The notes: generated from the letters alone by a model not told the origin. A DNA stretch of 64,000 nucleotides from Drosophila miranda (GCF_003369915.1 NC_046677.1:8494001-8558000), one strand, 5' to 3'. Positions 11,138 through 24,215 are shown, numbered from the stretch's first letter. Program-made: numbers and translations.

Positions 11138-13849
11138 TTATACGCCCACGCTGTTCAGGCTGCCGGAGGAGAGGTTCTCCGAGCGACTGGAAAGACGCGG
11201 CCGCTTCATGATGACTCGTCCAGGCTTGCTGGAGCTCTGCATGCAAGGACCATCCGCCGTTCCAGCCTCGGACGACTGGTTGAGATTATTGTTGTTGCCG
11301 CCGTTGTTTCCGCCGGAATTTCCACCGCCAGCACGTTCCAGCGTGCGTTGAGAGCGACGTAGCGAGGAGGAGGACATTCGCCGGAGTCCCGGGTCGTATT
11401 CGTAAGTGGGTTGTCGCTGAAAGTACGCCATGTCGTTGTCAGTCTCGAGGCCAGGTGGGTTCTTCTCGTCCAGCTGCTGTTGCTGCTGCTGTGCAAGCGG
11501 ATTCAGAGTGATGTGAATGTGCCTCGTGCGCTGGCGTTGTTTGTTCGGTGAGCAGCTGCCCAGCGGCACAAAATCCTCACGCAGCTCGGCCATGCGCGGT
11601 TTGTTCTGGGTTTGGCCCCGTCCCCGAGGACTCCGACGTCGACACATGCACAGGAAGGCGCTAACCAGCAGAATGAGCAGCAAGGCCCCGCCACCAATTG
11701 TGCCCGTGAGCATGGGACTCATGCTGAATGTTTCGTTGTGGCTGGGCGTGGTTGTGTCTCGATCGCCGGTTCCTTGAATTGTTGGCTCCTCCGTGGTGCT
11801 GGCCCTAGGTCTCTGCGTGCGTCCTTGCTTGAGGGCGCTGAACTCGGAGGCGGAGACAGCACTGAAGGACTGCAGCTTAAATTCGTAGATGGTGGCGGCC
11901 TCCAAGGTGGCGATTCGGAAGCTCCTCGCATGCGCACCTTCGATGGTGGCTTTGTAATATTCCCCGGCCGAGGAGGACGGACGATAATAGGCATAGTAGC
12001 CCGTGATTAGATGCTCATCGGCATCGCTGTCGAGGCGCCAGTGCAACACCACAGCCGTCTCCGAGTACTCCTCGATCTCCAGCAGCTCTGGCACCGGCAT
12101 CGGTTCGAGGGCGGCTCCTGGTTGCAGATAGAACTTGGCCGAAGTGTTGCTCTCCTTGTTGTCATTGTTTGAGTAGACGGCCAGGATGCGGAAGCGATAG
12201 GTGCGCTGGGGCTTCAAATCGGTCACCGATGCGGTAAAGCTCTTGCCCAGCTCAGAGTTCCATTTGGGCTTGCCATAGGGTATATTATCGTTGGTCGTCT
12301 GCCAGTTCTTGCGCTTACCCTCGCTGATCATGCGGTACTGCACCTTGAAGAAGAGTATGAGAAGGCCATCGTTGCGCGGCACATGCCAGCGGAGCATGAC
12401 CGATTCATCGGACAGTCGGGTGACATTCGGCGGCGATGGCGGGATCATCTTGGTCGGCTTTTGGCCATGGTTGACGGGCTTCATTGACCGATGGGAGCCA
12501 AAGCCCCCACCACTACCAGTCTCTCGGGGCTCACTCTGTATCTGCTTGGGATTCACCTGAAGCAGCGCTCCGGCACTCTGTTCGCCCAGTGTGTTACGGG
12601 CAAAGCACTGCACATAGCCGGCATGACGCTTCTGGACGCTGTGCAGGACCAAGTATCCATTGGGCAGCTGTTCAGCCTCGGTGTCGTTAATGCTGCTCTC
12701 GCCATTCAGCAGCCAGTAGAGCTCTGGAGCTGGCACTCCAGTTGCCTCGCATTCCAGCTGCATGCGTTCCCCCTCGTTGGTAAGATCGGCCCACGGGGGA
12801 CGCGTTATCCGCGGCGGTACCTCCACTGTCACATTGATAAAATGCTCGAGCGTTGGGCGCACGCCATTGTCCAGGTAGCAAATGTAGGTGCCAGTGTCGT
12901 GCCCTTGGACATTGGATATCTCCAGTCCATGGTTGAGCACTCTGGTTCGTTTGTTGTGTATCGCCTCAACCACATCCGGACTGCTCCACACGGCAGTGGG
13001 CGTTGGTGAGCCCACACCGGGACATAGCAGCAGCAGGGTACTTCCTTCTCGTATGGTTACGGCCTGGGACGTTGGTTGACCGCTTAGCAGGTGAGGAGCC
13101 TTATTCTGAGATCCTCGACCGGACAGCACCTCCAGTACCATGGAGCTAGAAATTTCGATACGGGCTCCAGAAGCCGGATTGGTGGCCAGACAGGTGTACT
13201 TTCCCGCGGAGGCGGTGGAAGCGTTTGTCAGAAATAAATTTCCATTGGTGGCAGCCAATTCTGGCTTAATTTCCACTCCATTTCGATAATAGGACCAGCT
13301 GGCCGAGGGATTTGAATGCACCTGCTGACCGCATGACCAAAGGACAGAGTTTCCCGGGGCCACACGCCATTGCAAGTGAGTTTCCTGCCGGCTCTTAAGG
13401 CTGGTGTTCGCCAACTCCAGCCTGGCCGTGGTAGAGGTAACCACGAGCGGGCCAAACCAGCCAATACATCGATACTCGCCGACCGTGTCTGGCCGCACAA
13501 GGACACGCAGACGGGAAATGGCCGTCTCTTGGGTTACGTTCAGCTTGCCATTGCCCGATTTCAGGTATTTAAATCGGCTGGCTCCCACGGATCCATTGGA
13601 ATTTGCGGCATTCGGCCAGCGGCGATAGCTCCACTCGAAACCCTCTGGCTGCAAACTGGTCTCGCACTCAAACACCACCTCATCTCCAAGGGGCGCCACA
13701 ATTGATTCGGGTGCGCGAAGAATTCGCACGCCTGGCGAGGGCGCGGGCGATGGCGACGAGGGAGGGAATGATGGCTGTAAAACCGGAATTGCTTCCAGGC
13801 TCGACGTCAGCAGTGAAAAAAGCAGAAGCGACGACGTCAGCGGCGACAT
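11138..13849 (-). CDS. ihog: Interference hedgehog: Ig/FNIII Hedgehog co-receptor
   Basis: A single coding exon of 903 codons. The chosen ATG at 13849 lies 9 nt inside an exon with a TTGCAG acceptor; the frame upstream crosses that intron. A signal peptide ([17 protein letters not shown]) is followed by four Ig domains to about residue 450, each with paired Cys and a YxC pattern such as GKYTCLA and GTYICYL. Two fibronectin III domains follow ([37 protein letters not shown]). Then come a transmembrane segment near residue 720 ([18 protein letters not shown]) and a long Ser/Gln/Asn-rich tail. This is the Ihog/CDO/BOC architecture; Ihog binds Hedgehog with Patched through the first FNIII domain. 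Length fits the family. A non-coding 5' exon lies above 13930. Confidence 0.95.
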   Translation of the reverse strand: MSPLTSSLLLFSLLTSSLEAIPVLQPSFPPSSPSPAPSPGVRILRAPESIVAPLGDEVVFECETSLQPEGFEWSYRRWPNAANSNGSVGASRFKYLKSGNGKLNVTQETAISRLRVLVRPDTVGEYRCIGWFGPLVVTSTTARLELANTSLKSRQETHLQWRVAPGNSVLWSCGQQVHSNPSASWSYYRNGVEIKPELAATNGNLFLTNASTASAGKYTCLATNPASGARIEISSSMVLEVLSGRGSQNKAPHLLSGQPTSQAVTIREGSTLLLLCPGVGSPTPTAVWSSPDVVEAIHNKRTRVLNHGLEISNVQGHDTGTYICYLDNGVRPTLEHFINVTVEVPPRITRPPWADLTNEGERMQLECEATGVPAPELYWLLNGESSINDTEAEQLPNGYLVLHSVQKRHAGYVQCFARNTLGEQSAGALLQVNPKQIQSEPRETGSGGGFGSHRSMKPVNHGQKPTKMIPPSPPNVTRLSDESVMLRWHVPRNDGLLILFFKVQYRMISEGKRKNWQTTNDNIPYGKPKWNSELGKSFTASVTDLKPQRTYRFRILAVYSNNDNKESNTSAKFYLQPGAALEPMPVPELLEIEEYSETAVVLHWRLDSDADEHLITGYYAYYRPSSSAGEYYKATIEGAHARSFRIATLEAATIYEFKLQSFSAVSASEFSALKQGRTQRPRASTTEEPTIQGTGDRDTTTPSHNETFSMSPMLTGTIGGGALLLILLVSAFLCMCRRRSPRGRGQTQNKPRMAELREDFVPLGSCSPNKQRQRTRHIHITLNPLAQQQQQQLDEKNPPGLETDNDMAYFQRQPTYEYDPGLRRMSSSSLRRSQRTLERAGGGNSGGNNGGNNNNLNQSSEAGTADGPCMQSSSKPGRVIMKRPRLSSRSENLSSGSLNSVGV

Positions 13850-14179
13850 TGAGAGGGACTGCAAGTGGTAAGGCATAGGTATACCCAAAAATATATAACC
13901 AAAGCCTAATCCAAATCTTTGGCACTCACTGTATTTCGTATCTTTTGGTGGCTTGAGAAACGCGTTTGCGTTTGCGCAGTTAACAAATTTCACTCTTGAG
14001 AATCACGCATCACCGTTCGTTTATATGGGTCTGTATGTATCCATATTCATGTGTACGCTGTTTATGCACATTATACGTTAACGACCAGACATTCGAGCCA
14101 TAAAATCATTGTCTTTTAATTCAGCATTCGATTTTCGAAGCCACCGACATGATGCACTCAACAAGTCAAATAAACAATA

Positions 14180-15010
14180 GCATTTTATTGTTCTGCCCCT
14201 CAGAAATATACCGAAATATACTGACTAGTTGTTTGTATTCAATTACCATCATATTCCTCGTTTTTGATATTCGTTTGAATGTTACTAGCTAGCTAGGACC
14301 CTCAGCTCTGAAATCATAATTTTATCCAATTGATCAATCAATTTCCTTCAAGACTAGTTAGTTTTAAGTTATCATCTTTATTTTATTGTTTATAAAATAA
14401 GGTTCAAGCTAAAACGGTCAATTCAATGCTGATCACCAGTGTTCGATGTGTCCTGTGACATGGCTAAATGGCATATACTGGAAAAGACTAGAAAATACTA
14501 TGAAAAATATAACATTTTGCAAGGAGTGTGAGCTAGACATGGTGGCAAGAAAATAAGTGTGACCGCGGATATTCCGATTCCGATATCTACCGATGAAAAA
14601 CGAACTCAACCCACTTAACTAAATTGACTAAAACAAGTTTAATATATATTCTGATCCCGATCATTCTTGGTCTCCATAAGAAGACAATAAACTGCTAAAT
14701 AGTTTTAGCCTTCATTGGAGCCTTGGATGACAAACATTTCCGCAATTCTATAATACCCTTTTCCCTTCCACGGACTGAATGTCGTCTTAATATTCCCGCA
14801 TAATTACGGTATATTCACCTTTAGCGACTGCCCGAATGTCTCCAGCTTTTGGCCATTAAAGAGTCTCAGCCAAAATTTTATACCTTCCAATTTTATCCGA
14901 ATAACATCTGAATCTGCTCCACTTCCTGAACTTGAAAATCACGTACATTTCCCGGTAGATTCACCTTTTCAATAGTTGAGAAATGCAGTTCCAAACATCA
15001 CCATATGTCG
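14180..15010. mobile_element. Copies of the dispersed Helitron/DINE-like repeat between ihog and Gas41
   Basis: Segment 14190-14340 (AATATACCGAAATATACTG, ATATTCCTCGTTTTTGATAT) matches the 10330 copy. Segment 14640-15010 (TTCTTGGTCTCCATAAGAAG, GAATGTCTCCAGCTTTTGG, CATCTGAATCTGCTC, GATTCACCTTTTCAAT) matches 50490-50520 and 53580-53760. No reading frame is present. Together these occupy most of the 1-kb gap. Confidence 0.55.
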
Positions 15011-15085
15011 ATTCATATAATTTATTATATTAATTTATTCTCAATTAATTCCTCCCCAAAACATGGTCGCATAGAGATGTAGGTA

Positions 15086-15827
15086 TTACGTAGGTGCCTT
15101 TTGCACTTTAGCCAATTCCGCCTTAAATTTCGAGATGGTTTCCCGTGCAAGCTTCAGCTTGTCCTTGAGTGTTAAAATCTCTCCCTTAACTTTCTTCTTT
15201 ACATTGAAAATGTTGTCCAGCGTTTTAGTCTTCTTTTCTTCAACTAAAATAAACAAATCTATTTAGTACTAATGGCCAAACGGCAAGTGAAAAGAACTTA
15301 CAGTCTGTGTCATGGCTAAGCAGTCCATTGGAGCTTTGTTCCGAGAGCATTAAATAATGCTGCATGACCTGGGTGGGCTCTTGGAAGACGATTTCCTCAT
15401 ACGATTCCGATACAAGACCCTTCTTGGTGTCCATGGTGGTGGTGGAGGTCAGCTCGCCATCAACGACGGGCGATTGAAAGAGCTTCAGGATGTGGTAGCA
15501 GGTCACCGGCCGCTCCGACTGATCATTGAAGTAGATTTTAATAACAACCTCAAACTCACCCCAGCCGGTTTCCGTGACTTCGTATGGGGGCTTGACCACA
15601 ATGCGATTAGGGTTCGCATAGCTCTCGTGCAGCTTAAAATGCACTTTCTTCAAGTAAATGGACATGTCCTCATTGAAGTAGGTATTCAGATAGACCTTCC
15701 ACTGGTGCGTGTGTCCGTCCTCCTCACGCTTTTTGCCAAAGGAGCGCGCGATGTTCCCATACACAATGGGCTTGACAATGGTGACACCCTTGAGCCGACC
15801 ACCTGAGTCTCCACCGAAATCAGCCAT
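15086..15827 (-). CDS. Gas41: YEATS-domain protein GAS41 (Tip60/SWR1-type complex subunit)
   Basis: Two exons, 15827-15302 and 15243-15086, joined by a 58-nt phase-1 intron, giving 227 residues, the length I recall for human GAS41/YEATS4. The N-terminal YEATS fold is clear: [16 protein letters not shown], the [10 protein letters not shown] motif, [15 protein letters not shown] and the [12 protein letters not shown] strand that forms the acyl-lysine pocket. The C-terminus is a coiled coil ([20 protein letters not shown]) used for complex assembly. GAS41 reads acetylated histone tails in the Tip60/SWR1 H2A.Z-exchange machinery. The start is 237 bp from the divergent SA start, so the two probably share a promoter region. 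Confidence 0.95.
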
Positions 15828-16063
15828 AGTTTTAATTAAATTTATATTTTTTGTTACAAATTTAGGTAATTTCTTGTCATTCTTCCTCTTATCCTCGCCG
15901 CTTATATCGATATAGACGCCTCCAACAATCGATATATTTTGCAATGCAACCCCGCATTTCACCCACTTCTTGTTATAGACGACTTGGCTGAAAATATAAA
16001 AAATATTGTGTTTTTATTAACTATTGAAACCTGCTGGCGATAAAATAAATAGTTAAGCAAATA

Positions 16064-19000
16064 ATGATGGCGCGCCGCGGTGGAAAACGCATTCGGATGG
16101 ATGATCCGCCCCCAGAGTACGAGGAACTCCACAGGTCCGACAAATGTCTAACTCACCTGGCCAGGTGTTTACCTAAAAACGGATTTGTTTAATTAATATA
16201 GCGATGCTTTAAATGAAAGCACTTCCGATGCAGACAGTCCCACCAAGCGTATGACAAGATTGCGGGCTCGTGGCGGTGTACGGGACAAGCCTCCAATTAT
16301 CGACGACGACGAGGATGAGTTTTTCGCGCCAATAGCCCGAAAGCGAAAGGCACCAGCTGTCAAAAAACCGCCCGCAGAGCGAAAGGAACGTGTCGAGAGG
16401 CCACGCAAAGAGCCCGCGGAGAGAGCACACCACGAACGGATTGACAACGAAAGAGAGATAACCACAGACGAAAACAGCCTGTACTATATCGTGCGACACT
16501 CCAAGAGTCCCATAGCGGTAGGAGCTAATGCCTTTTTCATTAAATGTTTAAATAATATCGTTCTCTGTTGCAGAATATTGTCGACCAATGGATAGAGCAA
16601 TACAAGACAAATCGAGAAACAGCGCTGGTCGCTTTGATGCAATTCTTTATAAATGCCAGCGGCTGCAAGGGAAAGATATCGGAGGATATACAATATCCAG
16701 TGGATCATACAGCAATCATTCGACGAATGACTGAGGAGTTTGACGAGGTAATCCATTTGCCATGGTGCCACACAACATTCCCATCTATCTAACAATCAAA
16801 CATTTTATTTGTAGGAAAGCGGTGAATATCCCTTAATCATGACCGGAACCCAGTGGAAAAAGTTCAAAAATCATTTTTGCGATTTTGTGCAAACGCTCGT
16901 CAAGCAATGCCAGTACTCCATTATCTACGATCAGTTCCTGATGGACAATGTAATTTCTCTGCTCACGGGATTGTCTGATTCGCAAGTGCGGGCCTTTAGG
17001 CACACGGCCACATTGGCAGCCATGAAGCTAATGACTGCCTTGGTGGATGTGGCTCTGCTTGTTTCGAATAATTTCGATAATGCTGCCAAACAGTTTGAGG
17101 CTGAGCGTGTAAAGGTAGAGTCATTCACACTTATCAAATGCAATTCCTTCAATAAACATTTCTTATTAGTCACGCGACCGTCGCGCCTCAGATCGCTTGG
17201 ATTCCCTGATGACAAAACGATCAGAGTTGGAGGAGAACATGGATGAAATCAAGAGTATGCTGACCTACATGTTCAAGTCCGTGTTTGTGCACCGCTACAG
17301 GGACAGTCTGCCAGATATACGGGCCATTTGTATGGCTGAGATTGGCATCTGGATGGAGAACTATCCGCAAAACTTTTTGGACGACTCTTACTTGAAATAT
17401 ATTGGCTGGACGCTACACGATAAGATTGGTGAGGTGCGTCTGCGCTGTCTGCAGTCGCTGCTGCCGCTGTACGAAAAAGAAGAACTCAAGGGAAAACTGG
17501 AACTCTTCACCTCGAAGTTTAAGGATCGAATTGTGGCCATGACGCTGGACAAGGAGTTCGAAGTGTCTGTCCATGCCGTCAAGTTGGTGATCAGTATATT
17601 AAAGTAAGTATTGATGCATATATTTTTGGCAATATTCTATACAAATTAATTTGAATTGGGTAAAGAATCCATCCAGAGATTTTGGCCGACAAGGATTGTG
17701 AGATTGTGTACGAGCTGGTCTATTCGTCCCATCGTGGCGTAGCCCAGGCCGCCGCCGAGTTCCTAAATGTTCGATTATTTCATCTGACCAACGATATGGA
17801 AGAGACTAAGACCAAACGAGGCAAGGTACGTCTGCCAAATACTCCTTTAGTGCGAGATTTGGTTCAGTTTTTCATTGAATCCGAGCTGCACGAACATGGC
17901 GCTTACCTGGTGGACTCCTTCATCGACAGTAATGAGATGGTCAGGGACTGGGAATGTATGACAGATCTGCTGCTAGAAGAGCCGGGTCCCAACGAGGAGC
18001 TCCTCGACAACAAGCAGGAGTCGACGCTCATTGAGATCATGGTTAGCAGCGTCAAGCAATCGGCCTCTGGCGAGGTTCCAGTGGGACGTGCAAGTAATCG
18101 TAAATTCACATTCACCGCCAAAGAGCTCAAGGCCATTCAGGACGAGAAGGCCAAGCTGACGGAGCATTTTATTGTCACGCTACCTGCCTTGCTAGAGAAA
18201 TATCAAGCGGACAGCGAAAAGTTGGCCAATCTCTTGGCCGTTCCCCAGTACTTTGATCTCAATCTGTATACGACAAATCGTCAGGAGAGTAATCTGCAGG
18301 CACTGCTCGATAAAATCAATCAGGTAATGAGCATGCACACTGGCAGGGATGTGCTTGAGACATGCGCCAAGACCCTGGAATGCCTTTGTGCCGAGGGTAG
18401 TGCCACCTACACTCGTTGCAACATTGCCCGCTCCAACATTATCGAGAGCGCTGTCAATAAGTACAAGGATGTCATCGAAGAGTGGCGCAATTTGATTCAG
18501 GGTAAGGCTACAGCCTGATTTATGTGGATATTTATGTGTTTCAATTTGAATTTGTGAAATTTTTAGGTGAGGAGACCCCCAACGAGGATGATATCTACAA
18601 TATAACCATCGCCTTGAAGGTTCTCTCCATTCTGTATTCCTCGCACAATCTCAATCCATGGGATTTGTTCAAGTCCCTGTTTCAGGACGTTGAGGAGGCG
18701 CAGTCCAAGGAAAATGTCGAACGTTGCCTTCCCAACGAAGCTCTGGCTTATTGCATTGAGGCCTGCTACTTCTCCATTAGCTGGGGCCTCTACTACGTGG
18801 AGAACGACTGTGAAGCGCTCAATGTGGCCGATGTGGTGGCTGAGCTGCGCAGCAATTTAGATAGCTTCATGTCGGCCTGCTTTGAGCTAACACGTGCTGG
18901 ACCCACAGTGCAAATACAAGAGGCGGTGCGTGCAAAACAAGGCTTAATTATCAAGCGGGAATCATATTTTAAATTCCATTTTCTTGCAGGCATACCAATC

Positions 19001-20017
19001 CATCTGTGATCTCCTGATCATCTTCTCCGATCAATTGGGACGCAGCGAGATCGAGCACATACGTAGCTTGGAGTACAAGTCGCGGATGGATGAGCATCTC
19101 ATACTGGACAACTTTGTGCAGCATTATGTTTTCTCGCTGAAGCAAGATGCCGTCCAGGACGAGACGCGCATCGAGGAATTACACAAGAAGCGAAACTTCC
19201 TTGCCTGCTATTGCAAACTGGTGGTCTACAACATCATACCCACAATGCGGGCAGCCACAATATTTAAATATTATGTTAAGGTGAGGCATCCACGCCCTCC
19301 CCTTTCTAATAGTAAGAGGAAGGCCTAACAAGATCGTTTATCTTTCAGTGCTACAATGATTATGGTGACATAATTAAGGCTACGCTAGGCAAAGCACGTG
19401 AGATCAACAAAGTCAACTTTGCCATGACCCTGCTTCTCAGTTTAATCACTGTATTCAAGACGCTCCTCGAGCAGAGCGAAGACGGCACAGTATCAAAGAG
19501 TTCACAAGAGTTTCTCGACCTTAAAGAGTTGGCCAAGCGATTTGCTCTGACTTTCGGCTTCGATGCGCTCAAGAATCGCGATCCTGTGGCGGCCATCCAT
19601 CGCGGTGGCATCTATTTTGCTGCCAACAAGCAGCCCGATGATCCAGTGCGGGCACCCACACGTCTTTTGTTCCTGGAGGTGCTCAACGAATTCAACTACA
19701 AACTGCTGAAGCAGGACAAGAAGTTGATTATGAGTTTCCTGGACAAGATCATACCACCTGGCATGCCATCGAGTCGTGCAGAGGAATGGCAGCCTTTGGC
19801 TTTATATCGAAACTCTTTGCTGCATGGGGAAACGGATCAAACGGCGCCAGTTGCCACACGACGGGCTTATGTACGCAAGCGGCGTGATCATGGTAAGAAA
19901 GGCAATTATCTCGTTTAATATCAACAAAAACTAAAACAATTCCATTTTTATTTAGATGAAGATGAAGAAGAGGAAGAAGATGAGGAGGAGCATAATGATC
20001 CCGACTACAGGGGCTAA
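16064..20017 (+). CDS. SA: Stromalin / SCC3-type cohesin subunit
   Basis: Ten phase-consistent exons: 16064-16134, 16202-16517, 16574-16747, 16815-17114, 17170-17603, 17666-18501, 18567-18925, 18990-19280, 19349-19892 and 19956-20017, giving 1128 residues. A basic and acidic N-terminal tail precedes the STAG domain ([18 protein letters not shown]-like, [16 protein letters not shown]). The stromalin-conserved domain follows ([37 protein letters not shown]-like), then HEAT-type helices and an acidic C-terminus ending DPDYRG. SCC3/SA binds the kleisin and DNA and helps load and release cohesin on chromosomes. Nothing is missing and all introns are short with canonical sites. The 3' end converges on the hAT-derived gene, with stop codons about 58 bp apart. 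Confidence 0.95.
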
Positions 20018-20049
20018 AAATAATCATTAACAATTCATGTAGTTTTAAG

Positions 20050-20055
20050 ATTAAA
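20050..20055 (+). terminator. Poly(A) signal of SA
   Basis: ATTAAA 33 bp after the SA stop codon, in a run of A/T. The opposing gene's stop is at 20077-20075, so the two transcripts probably overlap at their 3' ends. Confidence 0.5.
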
Positions 20056-20074
20056 GTACAAAAAATCTCAGCTT

Positions 20075-22018
20075 TTACACTCTGTTGTCGGATGCCTTAG
20101 AGTTGGACTTGATGAACAATATTTTGGATACACTTTCGGGACTCAGATGCCCCTGCATATCATTATACAAATGTGCAGATTCGCCTAACAATGCCTCGTT
20201 GGACGCACTGGCTGCCGGAGCTGAAAGAAACTGCCGGACAATCCCATACATTGGGCTGTATTTGATGTTTGCTTTCCACCAAATGAAAGGATCCATGCTC
20301 CTCTCAATTTTAGGCTCGGAGTTGTATAGATATAGGAGGTTCTTAAACTGAGACTGAGAGCCAACGGATGTGGCGGCTGTCTGATTATGGGCAGAGCCAG
20401 AGGCCAGTATATTATCCAAAATCGTGTCAATCCTTGATTCATTTTTAATTTGCGAAGAAGATATTTTAACTTTTTGCAACGAAGGCTGACCCTCGTCGTT
20501 TGCTTGGATGCTGGTTAGCTGCTGCAGCACTTCGTTGGTCACCAGTTGCTCTTCGCGATCGTTGAAGAAGGCTTGCTTGTAGCGCGGATCCAAATATGTG
20601 GCCACCAGATATTTTATATCTGTGGTAATATGAGAGAACTTCATTTCCAGTTCTTCTAGCAGTTTACGGGCAAAGCTGCAAATGGTCTGTAAAAATGTAT
20701 TGGGATATGTAGTAATTTATTAGCTTTGTTTTATAATGAAAGATTACCACTGAGGACACAAAATTGTGGACATCTGTTCGAAGAGAATCCCTCAAGGCAG
20801 CCACAAGCGGAATCACCGAAGAGGCGGTCGTTGAAGGATCGCTCCACATTTTGATGATCTCCTCGCAAGGCTGCATTACTTTCTTGCACAAATCAATGTC
20901 CAGCCATTCATCTGGATAGATTTGGACCAGACTATTTTCCTCGGCGTACAGCGAGAGAGCGTCCTTCATCTTGAGCACACGGCCCATCATGTCGAAAATG
21001 GAGTTCCATCTCAAGGGACTTTCGTCGATGATTGAGCACGGCTCTTGTTTAAGGCGAATCTCTTGGATGAATTTCAGCTGCTCCTGGGCCATCGTGGAGG
21101 ACGCAAAATGCTCAACAATTTGCTTGCATTTCGAGTATAGATTCTGGAGTTGTTGGTTCTCTTGCAAGGCGAATCTCACACACATTTGCAGGCGTGAGAC
21201 AGAGCAGTCGGGAAGTGCTCCGGCCAGAGCAGTTGCCTCATCTCGGATGATGCAATGAACCTTCTTTTTGGAAAGCTCCATATCCAAACCTGAGATCAAA
21301 CCCTGAATACTATAGGCCACTCTGTCGGTGTCCTCATAGCTAAGGGCATCGCATTTGAGCGTGAATCGCTGAGCCTTGAAATCACTCGTGATACCAAAAC
21401 ACGAGAGGCTAAGCAGGCCATCGTTATTGGCCCACCACAGACTGGTGCTCAGCGATATAGCACCTAACAGATCCACCTGCTGCTTCACCTGAACGTGAAG
21501 TCTATTGTGGATATCGCGACACAATATATTCTCATAGTAGCCCCTCGCTTTGATCACATATCCCGAATTCAAAACTTTCACAAAGTTTATGAATCCGGGG
21601 CCTTCTATCAAGTCGAAGGAGTGATTGAGAAACATTTGCGCCAAATGTTCGTCACAGCGCGCAAACAACTGATCTTCATTGTCCATTTCCAAGGGATCTG
21701 GAGCGATCTTCTGATTTCAAAATGTAACTATATCATGAGGGAATATCTCAGGGAACAGATTGAAATACTCACATGCAGTTTCAGTTCCAATTGCGTTGTA
21801 GGATGCTGTGGCAACCTATAAGTTACTTCTCTTTTCACTAAGCACCTGATATCTTCGGCGAGTGTTTGAAACTCCACAGGGTGCTTGCTTTTCAAATGGT
21901 TCCTTAGGCAGGTGGTGCCTCTGCCCTTTCTCGAGTAATTTCTGTTGCATAGACAGCATGTGGCCACCGTATCGTTCGCCTTGTAGAAAAACTGCCAGAC
22001 ATTGCTTTTCTTGCTCAT
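20075..22018 (-). CDS. Domesticated hAT-transposase-derived BED zinc-finger protein
   Basis: Three phase-0 exons, 22018-21773, 21710-20748 and 20686-20075, give an unbroken 606-residue protein. Residues about 1-60 form a BED zinc finger: NVWQFFYK with aromatic residues, CCLC, then an H-x-x-x-x-H ending HLKSKH. The middle is the RNase-H-like hAT core, recognisable by LKCDALSYED and PLRWNSIFDMMGRVLKMKDAL. The C-terminus carries the hAT dimerisation domain (DPFIWWKANIKYSPMYGIVR, ASNEALLGESAHLYND, LSPESVSKILF). There are no terminal inverted repeats beside it, it has host-like introns, and it shares a 220-bp bidirectional promoter with the MCMBP gene. This points to a host gene recruited from a transposon, like DREF, not a mobile copy. 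Catalytic acids were not verified. Which named fly gene this is I am not sure. Confidence 0.8.
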
Positions 22019-22238
22019 AGTTTTTGTATCAAATTCCTACTTTTTGCGGATGTTGTTCACATCCGCCTCTACATCCGTTTTGGTGTGGCTTCTGCAGCCC
22101 TGTTTTGCGGAGCCATCGACTGCAGGTCCACATCGCTATAAATTCATCGATACTTGCCACTTTTGGCGCGCTATCGACACAAGAGGCAGAGCAGCTGCTG
22201 AGTTTTTGTTTGTTATTTGCGAATTTTTTCAAAATATA
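22019..22238. promoter_or_regulatory. Bidirectional promoter between the hAT-derived gene and MCMBP
   Basis: Only 220 bp separate the two divergent start codons. It includes ATCGATA-type sequence near 22145-22155 and 22170-22180, related to the DRE element. No TATA box in a useful position was seen. Confidence 0.5.
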
Positions 22239-24186
22239 ATGCCTTGTTCAATGGATATGCCAAGCACTTCCAACGGATTGGACCACTACAGCCAAAGGGA
22301 CCCATCCGAGTTGAAGGAGCTGCTTAAGGATTCAACTGCATGGCATGCTATTCCTTTGCTAAACTACACGCCGCTGCATAAACTGAAGGATCAGACTTTG
22401 GTGCGTTTCCGCGGCATGATTCAGGACATGATGGACCCGGAAATCTATTTGGAGCGCTATGAAGTGAAATCCTCTGACGGAAGCAAGCGTCTGCAGCACG
22501 GCCAATACCATGATTGCTTAAACCTGGCAACGGGCGAAACAATCGACTACAATGCCGAGAGCAATGTGCATGGCGAGAGGCGTACACTGTTTGTGGTTTC
22601 AGTGCCAGGCCTGAATGATTGGACCAAGGAACACGAAGGCAAGTGCAGTCCCCAGCCCAAGTTGCTCAGCCAAACGCAATCGCCAAACAATGCCAAAAAG
22701 CGTACTCTGGATGACCAGGAAGCCATGGATGTAGAAGATGATAACGATAATTTGCTCAAACGGAAATGTGTTGAGGGGACCAAGTCAGACTCATCGGGGA
22801 ACTCACCGGCCGCTGCTCCAGCCGTGCTCGGCTCTGAGTATTTGATAAATTCTCCCTTGCCCAGTCGACCCAGCATGGCCTGCATGGTGAAAGTGTACGA
22901 AGACTTTGATAGCTATAAACTGAATTCCCTGGTCGACTTTGTTGGTTTCCTATCAGTCGATCCTTCGCTGGATGCCGCCACCATAGATACGGAGGGTTTT
23001 GATAGCCTAAGCGAGCTGCAGGCGACACATCCATCGCCCTTCCTCATACCACGTGTGCATGCCTTTGCAGTCCAGCATTTGCCGCACGCCAATCCGCTGC
23101 TGGACAAGAGTCTACAACAGCCGGCGGACGCTAGTGCCAGCGAAGATCCATCACAGACCAGCGTGCACAAAGATTTACGGATGCTTCTAAAGCTCTGCCT
23201 GTTTGACGATGACTTGGCTGCCGAGTATTTGCTTTCCCATTTGATTTCCTCGGTGTACAGTCGCTCCGAGATGCAGAGCATTGGAAAGTTTGCCTTAAAC
23301 ATATGCAACTTGCCCAAGGAATCACTGGCACAGTATACAACAAAGCTGTACCAAGTACTGGAGCTACTTTTGCCAGCCAGCCATTACCTGGCCATGACTC
23401 TGGAGACAATGAACACGGCTGCCTTTGCCCCCAAGTGAGTGAGGCATAAGCCTTGATCGTGAATATGAACATGTATGATTAACAATTCTTGGCCCAACAG
23501 AAAGGATTACAAGACCAACAAGCTGGTCTCTGGCATGCTGCAGCTAGCACCGCACACTCATCTGGTGCTCGACGAGACGTACATGCAGCAGGGCAAACTG
23601 GAGGCGAATGGCGTCGATGCCATCCAGCACTTGGCGCACCTGATCAACAGCCAGGAGCTAAAGTGCGATTTCCATTACTATCAGATCGACTACCATGTGA
23701 ACATCCCTGTGCTTGTCCTGAGCGAAGGACGCAGTATGCTACCGGTACAGCATACAGCATTTCATGTGCGATTGGATTTCAAATCAAATACCTCTCTTAC
23801 AGAGCGACTTTGTGCTGCCTATTAACGCCGATGCCAAGGCCGTGGAACTGCTGGATGAATCTCTGAAGGCGGCCCACCACTACTTGCAGCCAGCGCGCCT
23901 CCAACAGTTCCGCAAGTATTTGACCATGGCACGCATCAGTCCGTTTAACGTCAGCGAGGAACACACCGAGATGATTCAACAGGATTTCGTGGATATGCGC
24001 AAGGCGAATGCCAAGAGCAATGCGGATGATCTGCACGGCTTGTTGGTGCTTTCACGCCTTCTGGGCATTGCCCGTGGGAAAGATGCACTGGACAAGGAAA
24101 CTTGGCAGCTGGCGACCGAGTTCGAGGCCAAGCGGCGACAGCGGCTACAGGCATTGCCGAAGTCAGCCGCCCAGCTGCGTAATTAA
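22239..24186 (+). CDS. Mini-chromosome maintenance complex-binding protein (MCMBP)
   Basis: Three exons, 22239-23434, 23501-23744 and 23803-24186, give 607 residues, close to human MCMBP. The orthologue in D. melanogaster is CG3430 as I recall it. Family features include LLNYTPLHKLKDQTLVRFRG with the central MIQDMMDPEIYLERYEV, the P-loop-like region without Walker consensus, and the C-terminal DETYMQQGKLEANGVDAIQH motif and SDFVLPINADA. MCMBP binds MCM3-7 in place of MCM2 and helps store, assemble or unload MCM complexes during S phase. An acidic Ser/Asp linker near residues 150-205 is presumably disordered. The frame is open further upstream, but the ATG at 22239 fits the conserved N-terminus best. 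It converges on Atac1. Confidence 0.92.
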
Positions 24187-24215
24187 TTTGGTTTCTACAT
24201 AGAATTTACTCATTT

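Noticed and set aside
15240-15828. N-terminal extension of Gas41 upstream of 15827
   Set aside because: The frame is open for another 45 codons, but the sequence is AT-rich and unlike any YEATS protein, while [15 protein letters not shown] fits the family start.
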